In this document: in pieces, positions 6,340 through 10,147 of the stretch
How the letters are laid out: each line of letters begins with the position of its first letter
Numbering within the stretch: the first letter of the stretch is position 1
DNA from: an uncultured Microbacterium sp.
GTDB lineage: Bacteria > Actinomycetota > Actinomycetes > Actinomycetales > Microbacteriaceae
Direction: 5' to 3'
Assembly: GCA_937926065.1 (NCBI GenBank)
Contig: CALANM010000031.1
Location: 1-10,147, forward strand
Length of the DNA: 10,147 nt
Program-made: the position numbers and the translations under genes
The notes under the pieces: model-generated
Told to the model about the DNA's origin: nothing
Seen by the model: only the letters and a program-made list of their open reading frames with translations
The model's database searches: none

Positions 6340-7734
6340 ATGACCTCTGAACTTCCCCGGCGTGAAGCCGTCCGGGCAGCGGCCGAGGCCGCGCTGCCCT
6401 CTGCCCTCGCCGATCTCGGCTCTCTCGTGCGCATCCCGTCGATCGCGTTCCCCGGATTCGACCGTGCGCAGGTGCAGCGCAGCGCCGAAGCAGTCAGGGC
6501 ACTGCTCGACGGCATCGGCGTCTTCGACCGCGTCGAGGTGAAGACCGCGACCATTCCAGGCACGGGGGAGGAGGGGATGCCGGCGGTCCTCGCGACGCGC
6601 GCCGCGCGGAACGGGCGTCCGACGATCCTGCTTTATGCGCACCATGACGTGCAGCCGACGGGTGACGACGGGCTGTGGGAGTCCGCGCCTTTCGAGCCGA
6701 CGCTCCGTGACGGTCGGCTCTACGGTCGCGGGGCCGCCGACGACAAGGCCGGAGTGATGGCACACGTCGGAGCCTTGCGCGCGCTCGTCGAGGTGCTTGG
6801 CACCGACTTCGACCTCGGCGTCAATCTCTTCATCGAGGGCGAGGAGGAAGCCGGCTCCGGCTCGTTCGCTCAGTTCCTCGCCGACAATGCCGACGCGCTG
6901 CGCGCCGACGTGATCGTGGTGGCGGACTCGGGCAACTGGGATGCCGTGACGCCCGCGCTCACCGTCTCGCTGCGCGGCAACGTCCGGTTCACCCTCGACG
7001 TCAGCACTCTCAGCCACGCCTCCCACTCGGGCATGTACGGGGGAGCAGTCCCCGACGCCATGATGGCGGCCGTCAAGATGCTGTCGACGCTGTGGGACGG
7101 CGACGGGGCCGTCGCGGTCGAGGGACTGACCGAGCGGGACGCCGAGACTCCCGACTACTCGGAGGCGACGCTCCGCGGCGAGGCGGGGCTGCCGGAGGGC
7201 GTGAGCCCCGTCGGCCGCGGGACGATCCTCAGCCGGATCTGGAACAAGCCGTCCATCACGGTCACCGGCATCGACTTCCCGTCGGTGCGGAACGCGTCGA
7301 ACACGCTGACGCCGGAACTGTCTCTGGTGATCAGCGCGCGCATCGCTCCCGGTCAGCCCGCGAAGGACGCGTACGCCGCGATCGAGGCCCACCTGCGGGC
7401 TCATGCGCCGTTCGGCGCCCGGCTGACGTTCCGCGATGTCGATCTGGGCGATCCGTTCCTCGTCGACACCTCGGGTGACGCCGTCGGTCAGGCGCGGGCG
7501 GCCCTGGAGGAGGGCTACGGCGCCGCGCCCGTCGACATCGGGGTGGGCGGGTCGATCCCGTTCATCGCCGATCTCGTCCGCGAGTTCCCGGGCGCTCAGA
7601 TCCTCGTGACGGGCGTCGAAGACCCTCACGCCCGAGCCCACGCGCCCAACGAGTCGCTTCACGTCGAGACCTTCCGTCACGCCCTCGTGTCCGAGGCGCT
7701 GCTGCTCGAGAGTCTCGATTCCACGACGCTCTGA
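6340..7734 (+). CDS. M20 family metallopeptidase (dipeptidase)
   Basis: Cytosolic di-zinc peptidase of family M20, closest to the carnosinase/PepV-type dipeptidases; the exact substrate cannot be read from sequence. 464 residues, normal length. Metal and catalytic residues are all present: H101 and D103 in AHHDVQP, bridging D134 in GRGAADDKAG, the EEEAGS motif with E169 as general base and E170 as ligand, D196 in VADSGNWD, and H434 in ARAHAPNE. The lid/dimerisation domain occupies roughly 208-385 and includes the SHASHSGMYGGAVPDA segment (225-240). The ATG at 6340 is chosen because it begins the family's usual N-terminus and sits 7 bases after a -10 box, as in leaderless mRNAs. The frame is open upstream to about 5698, but that part is antisense to the DUF3043 gene. 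It is divergent from DUF3043 and 103 bases before erpA. Confidence 0.95.
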   Translation: MTSELPRREAVRAAAEAALPSALADLGSLVRIPSIAFPGFDRAQVQRSAEAVRALLDGIGVFDRVEVKTATIPGTGEEGMPAVLATRAARNGRPTILLYAHHDVQPTGDDGLWESAPFEPTLRDGRLYGRGAADDKAGVMAHVGALRALVEVLGTDFDLGVNLFIEGEEEAGSGSFAQFLADNADALRADVIVVADSGNWDAVTPALTVSLRGNVRFTLDVSTLSHASHSGMYGGAVPDAMMAAVKMLSTLWDGDGAVAVEGLTERDAETPDYSEATLRGEAGLPEGVSPVGRGTILSRIWNKPSITVTGIDFPSVRNASNTLTPELSLVISARIAPGQPAKDAYAAIEAHLRAHAPFGARLTFRDVDLGDPFLVDTSGDAVGQARAALEEGYGAAPVDIGVGGSIPFIADLVREFPGAQILVTGVEDPHARAHAPNESLHVETFRHALVSEALLLESLDSTTL

Positions 7735-7751
7735 TTCCCTGTGAGGTCGGG

Positions 7752-7772
7752 CCGTTCCTGCAGGCAGGACGG
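7752..7772. promoter_or_regulatory. Imperfect palindrome immediately before the erpA -10 box
   Basis: CCGT-T-CCTG (7752-7760) pairs with CAGG-ACGG (7765-7772), with one bulged T and a 4-base CAGG loop. It begins 17 bases after the dipeptidase stop and ends on the base before TAGAAT. It could terminate the dipeptidase mRNA (no T-run follows) or be an operator in the erpA promoter spacer. The sequence does not decide between these. Confidence 0.35.
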
Positions 7773-7778
7773 TAGAAT
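7773..7778 (+). promoter_or_regulatory. Candidate -10 box TAGAAT for erpA
   Basis: TAGAAT is the best TANNNT match in the 103-base gap before erpA. Transcription would begin near 7785 and give a leader of about 50 bases. No recognisable -35 lies 16-18 bases upstream; that space is occupied by the palindrome at 7752-7772. Confidence 0.5.
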
Positions 7779-7788
7779 CGAGACATCC

Positions 7789-7819
7789 GCCGTCTCCGCG
7801 CCTGAAGCGCACCGACGGC
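7789..7819 (+). promoter_or_regulatory. Nested hairpin in the erpA 5' leader
   Basis: Outer stem GCCGTC (7789-7794) with GACGGC (7814-7819); inner stem GCGC (7798-7801) with GCGC (7807-7810) closing a CTGAA loop. They are separated by a symmetric 3x3 internal loop, TCC opposite ACC. The structure ends 9 bases before the AGGAG ribosome site at 7829-7833. It matches no riboswitch family I know and may be chance in GC-rich DNA. Confidence 0.3.
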
Positions 7820-7837
7820 CCGACCTCCAGGAGAGTC

Positions 7838-8206
7838 ATGACCGACATCGCCACGTCGCCTGCAGCCACCGCCACGCCCGATCACGGGGTCGTGCTGACC
7901 GAGGCCGCCGCCGCCAAGGTGAAGAGTCTGCTGAACCAGGAGAACCGCGACGACCTGCGTCTGCGCGTCGCCGTCCAGCCCGGCGGCTGCTCGGGCCTGA
8001 TTTACCAGCTGTACTTCGACGAGCGCTTCCTCGACGGCGACAAGACCGTCGACTTCGACGGCGTCGAGGTTATCGTCGACGACATGTCGGTCCCGTACCT
8101 TGACGGCGCGACGATCGACTTCAAGGACACGATCTCGGAGCAGGGCTTCACGATCGACAATCCGAACGCTGCCGGCAGCTGCGCCTGCGGCGACAGCTTC
8201 CACTGA
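7838..8206 (+). CDS. erpA: A-type iron-sulfur cluster carrier ErpA/IscA
   Basis: Cytosolic HesB/IscA-family carrier that delivers Fe-S clusters to apoproteins. 122 residues. The three cluster ligands of the family are present: C51 in QPGGCSGL and C115, C117 in SCACGDSFH. The flanking signatures VVLTEAAAAKVKSLL (18-32) and YFDERF-type strand segments are typical. The first 16 residues are a Thr/Ala-rich extension of no clear function. The ATG at 7838 has AGGAG at 7829-7833, 4 bases away. It has its own candidate promoter and leader and lies 117 bases before ctaC. From memory, a HesB-family gene near ctaC also occurs in mycobacteria (Rv2204c and Rv2200c), which suggests an old actinobacterial neighbourhood. 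Supply of clusters to respiratory enzymes is an inference. The symbol erpA rather than iscA rests on the absence of neighbouring isc/suf genes here. Confidence 0.93.
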   Translation: MTDIATSPAATATPDHGVVLTEAAAAKVKSLLNQENRDDLRLRVAVQPGGCSGLIYQLYFDERFLDGDKTVDFDGVEVIVDDMSVPYLDGATIDFKDTISEQGFTIDNPNAAGSCACGDSFH

Positions 8207-8211
8207 TCAGA

Positions 8212-8237
8212 CCGGCTTTCCCCCTGCCGGAAGGCAG
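8212..8237 (+). terminator. Possible weak terminator after erpA
   Basis: Overlapping alternative stems start 5 bases after the erpA stop: CCGGC/GCCGG (8212-8216 with 8226-8230), GCTTTCC/GGAAGGC (8215-8221 with 8229-8235, one G-T pair), and CTGCC/GGCAG with a GGAA tetraloop (8224-8237). Only one can form at a time, and no T-run follows. Termination is plausible but weakly supported. Confidence 0.3.
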
Positions 8238-8255
8238 AACATCCTGTGGGCGTGG

Positions 8256-8266
8256 CCTGAATCAGG
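8256..8266. promoter_or_regulatory. Perfect palindrome over the ctaC -35 region
   Basis: CCTGA-A-TCAGG is a perfect 5-1-5 palindrome centred on 8261. With a 17-bp spacer from TAGACT (8280-8285), the -35 hexamer would be CTGAAT at 8257-8262, wholly inside the palindrome. That position suits an operator. No regulator binding such a site is identifiable from this window. Confidence 0.3.
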
Positions 8267-8279
8267 TGAGAGGTTGCCC

Positions 8280-8285
8280 TAGACT
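8280..8285 (+). promoter_or_regulatory. Candidate -10 box TAGACT for ctaC-ctaD
   Basis: TAGACT matches TANNNT and lies 38 bases before the chosen ctaC GTG. A start near 8292 gives a leader of about 32 bases carrying the GAAAGG ribosome site. The -35 candidate CTGAAT (8257-8262) matches TTGACA at three of six positions. Confidence 0.5.
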
Positions 8286-8323
8286 GGCTGGTGTTCGACC
8301 TTCATGACCCCGAAAGGTGCACC

Positions 8324-9223
8324 GTGCGCGTCAAACGTCGCCTCCGCTGGGCCGTCATCCCGCTGGGCATCGCTACGGCGATCGCTCTGGCGGCCTGCAC
8401 CCCGACCGAGCTGAACGGATTCCTTCCGGGCTTCACCGACGACGGGACGCAGGCGACCGACCGCACAGAGATGGTCTCCGGTCTCTGGGTGAACTCCTGG
8501 ATCGTCCTGCTCGTGGTCGGCGTCATCACGTGGGCGCTGATGGGCTTCGCCGCCATCGCCTACCGCCGTCGCAAGGGCCAGACCGGCCTGCCGGTGCAGA
8601 TGCGGTACAACATGCCGATCGAGATCTTCTACACGATCGTGCCGTTCATCCTCGTCATCGGCTTCTTCGCGTTCACAGCCCGCGACCAGGCCATTCTTGA
8701 GACCCAGTACGACGACCCCGATGTCTGCATCACCGCGATCGGCAAGCAGTGGGCGTTCGACTTCCAGTACGCCGGTAACGACTGCGAGGACGCCTCCGAC
8801 GCCGTCTGGTCGATGGGCGTCCAAGCCCAGACCGACGACCAGGGCAACATCACGAGCGAGCTTCCGACGCTCTACCTGCCGGTCGACAAGGAAGTGAAGA
8901 TCAAGCTCACGTCGCGCGACGTGATCCACTCCTTCTGGATCATCGACTTCCTTTACAAGAAGGACATGTACATCGGCAAGGACAACTACTGGTCCTTCAC
9001 CCCGACCCGAGTCGGCGAGTACGACGGAAAGTGCGCCGAGCTCTGCGGCCAGTACCACTCGATGATGCTCTTCGACGTCAAGGTCGTCGAGCAGGCCGAG
9101 TACGACGCGTACCTCGCCTCGCTGCGCGATGCCGGACAGACCGGCGACATCAACGACGCCTACGACCGCCTGCAGAACCTTCCCGGTACCGACGGTCACG
9201 CTGAATCCGAGGGAGACCACTGA
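8324..9223 (+). CDS. ctaC: Cytochrome c oxidase subunit II (aa3 type), lipoprotein
   Basis: CuA-bearing subunit that accepts electrons from the cytochrome bc1/c complex and passes them to subunit I. 299 residues. The GTG at 8324 is chosen for GAAAGG at 8312-8317 and because it gives a proper signal peptide: MRVKRRLRW, a hydrophobic stretch, then lipobox LAAC with C25 as lipidation site. A GTG at 8291 would put 11 extra residues before the basic region and has no ribosome site. Transmembrane helices lie at about 54-80 and 98-119. The CuA site is complete: H202 (VIHSFW), C237, E239, C241, H245 and M248 in CxExxCxxxHxxM. W143 in KQWAFDFQY matches the conserved electron-entry tryptophan; the second aromatic Trp of that motif is Phe. 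Two further cysteines, C135 and C154, flank the motif. The tail (260-299) is acidic. The stop overlaps the ctaD start by one base. Confidence 0.97.
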   Translation: MRVKRRLRWAVIPLGIATAIALAACTPTELNGFLPGFTDDGTQATDRTEMVSGLWVNSWIVLLVVGVITWALMGFAAIAYRRRKGQTGLPVQMRYNMPIEIFYTIVPFILVIGFFAFTARDQAILETQYDDPDVCITAIGKQWAFDFQYAGNDCEDASDAVWSMGVQAQTDDQGNITSELPTLYLPVDKEVKIKLTSRDVIHSFWIIDFLYKKDMYIGKDNYWSFTPTRVGEYDGKCAELCGQYHSMMLFDVKVVEQAEYDAYLASLRDAGQTGDINDAYDRLQNLPGTDGHAESEGDH

Positions 9224-10147
9224 TGGCGACGACGCTTCCGCTCGAGAGCGAGACGCTCAGCCGTCCGACCACGCTGCCCCCGCGCCAGGCTGCGCTCATG
9301 AGCGCGTCGCGTGTGGAGCAGAAGGGCAACCTGATCGTCAAGTGGGTCACCTCCACCGACCACAAGACGATCGGCTACATGTACCTGATCGCCTCCGTGC
9401 TCTTCTTCCTGCTCGGCGGCGTCATGGCGCTCATCATCCGCGCTGAGCTGTTCGAGCCCGGCATGCAGGTCGTGCCGACCAAGGAGCAGTACAACCAGCT
9501 GTTCACGATGCACGGCACGATCATGCTGCTCATGTTCGCGACGCCGCTGTTCGCGGGCTTTGCGAACGCGGTGCTGCCGCTGCAGATCGGCGCGCCCGAC
9601 GTCGCGTTCCCGCGTCTGAATGCGTTCGCCTTCTGGCTGTTCCTGTTCGGGTCGCTGATCGCCGTCGCCGGCTTCCTCACTCCGCAGGGTGCGGCCGCGT
9701 TCGGATGGTTCGCCTATCAGCCCCTCGCCAACGCGACCTTCTCACCGGGCGCGGGCGGCAACCTCTGGATGCTCGGCCTCGGCATGAGCGGCTTCGGCAC
9801 GATCCTCGGCGCCGTCAACTTCATCACGACGATCATCACGATGCGTGCCCCGGGCATGACCATGTGGCGCCTGCCGATCTTCTCGTGGAACACCCTCGTG
9901 ACGAGCATCCTGATCCTCATGGCGTTCCCGGTGCTGGCTGCGGCGATTCTGGCTGCCGCATCCGACCGCGTGCTGGGCTCGCACATCTACGACCCGCAGA
10001 ATGGCGGTGTGCTCCTCTGGCAGCACCTGTTCTGGTTCTTCGGGCACCCTGAGGTGTACATCATCGCGCTGCCGTTCTTCGGCATCGTGTCCGAGATCTT
10101 CCCGGTGTTCAGTCGCAAGCCGATCTTCGGCTACAAGACGCTCGTCT
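9223..10147 (+). CDS. ctaD: Cytochrome c oxidase subunit I, 308 N-terminal residues (3' partial)
   Basis: Heme-copper core of the aa3 oxidase, reducing O2 to water and pumping protons. The frame runs off the window. The start ATG overlaps the ctaC stop (TGATG), with GAGGGAG at 9209-9215, 7 bases upstream, indicating translational coupling. About 40 N-terminal residues precede WVTSTDHKTIGY (41-52). H97 in TMHGTIM matches a low-spin heme a ligand. D126 in IGAPDVAFPRLN, with N115 and N133, matches the D-pathway for protons. FGHPEVY (273-279) carries CuB ligand H275, gating glutamate E277 and cross-linked tyrosine Y279. The remaining CuB and heme a3 histidines and the K-pathway lysine lie past the end. 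About six hydrophobic segments are seen. E277 together with the intact D-pathway indicates an A-family oxidase. Confidence 0.97.
   Translation, partial: MATTLPLESETLSRPTTLPPRQAALMSASRVEQKGNLIVKWVTSTDHKTIGYMYLIASVLFFLLGGVMALIIRAELFEPGMQVVPTKEQYNQLFTMHGTIMLLMFATPLFAGFANAVLPLQIGAPDVAFPRLNAFAFWLFLFGSLIAVAGFLTPQGAAAFGWFAYQPLANATFSPGAGGNLWMLGLGMSGFGTILGAVNFITTIITMRAPGMTMWRLPIFSWNTLVTSILILMAFPVLAAAILAAASDRVLGSHIYDPQNGGVLLWQHLFWFFGHPEVYIIALPFFGIVSEIFPVFSRKPIFGYKTLV

Noticed and set aside
6340..7875. Very long minus-strand open frame continuing upstream of the DUF3043 start through the whole dipeptidase gene
   Set aside because: Product is Arg/Gly/Asp-rich with no recognisable motif. GC-rich coding DNA often leaves an antisense frame open, and the dipeptidase on the other strand has all its catalytic residues.
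8279..9220. 313-codon minus-strand open frame opposite ctaC
   Set aside because: Low-complexity Val/Leu/Asp/Arg composition typical of antisense to a high-GC gene; ctaC on the plus strand is complete with all CuA ligands.
1..10147. Signs of a mobile element, defence system or other transferred island
   Set aside because: No transposase, integrase, direct-repeat pair, tRNA or compositional break seen; all confident genes are core and share codon use. The only disturbed spot is the fragment at 5422-5673.

Overview
High-GC actinobacterial chromosome, most likely a Microbacteriaceae member close to Microbacterium. This rests on strong G/C preference at third codon positions, the gene set (DUF3043 protein, lipoprotein CtaC of an aa3 oxidase, ErpA beside the oxidase genes), TANNNT -10 boxes without clear -35 boxes, and two starts placed as in leaderless mRNAs. 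The genus is inferred from memory of gene content, not from a search. The window is mostly core housekeeping sequence. I saw no mobile element, CRISPR array, rRNA or tRNA.

Layout. 1-1347: 3' end of dnaE (DNA polymerase III alpha). 1444-2436: unrecognised four-helix membrane protein with a proline-rich linker and a small SH3b-like tail. 2519-5363: a tight same-strand run of hisD (histidine synthesis), nrdR (ribonucleotide reductase repressor) and pyrD (pyrimidine synthesis), preceded by a GC-rich hairpin and a leaderless-type promoter. 5364-5673: mostly non-coding, but its last ~180 bases hold a strongly coding-like, unrecognised C-terminal fragment, probably a gene remnant. A perfect 14-bp hairpin follows at 5677-5710 and sits between convergent genes. 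5725-6291, minus strand: DUF3043 membrane protein, divergent from an M20 dipeptidase at 6340-7734; their promoters appear to share one symmetric -10 element. 7838-8206: erpA, an A-type Fe-S carrier. 8324-10147: ctaC and ctaD, translationally coupled, with ctaD running off the window.

How the genes work together. The left half serves DNA replication and nucleotide or amino-acid supply: polymerase, dNTP control through NrdR, pyrimidines through PyrD, histidine through HisD. PyrD is a quinone-linked class 2 enzyme, so it feeds electrons into the respiratory chain. The right half ends in terminal oxidase subunits II and I. ErpA just upstream may supply Fe-S clusters to respiratory enzymes, although that link rests on position only.

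No clear new multi-gene system is visible. The points most worth a second look are the symmetric divergent promoter, the orphan C-terminal fragment after pyrD, the unrecognised membrane protein, and the dyad and hairpin elements upstream of erpA, ctaC and the membrane protein gene.
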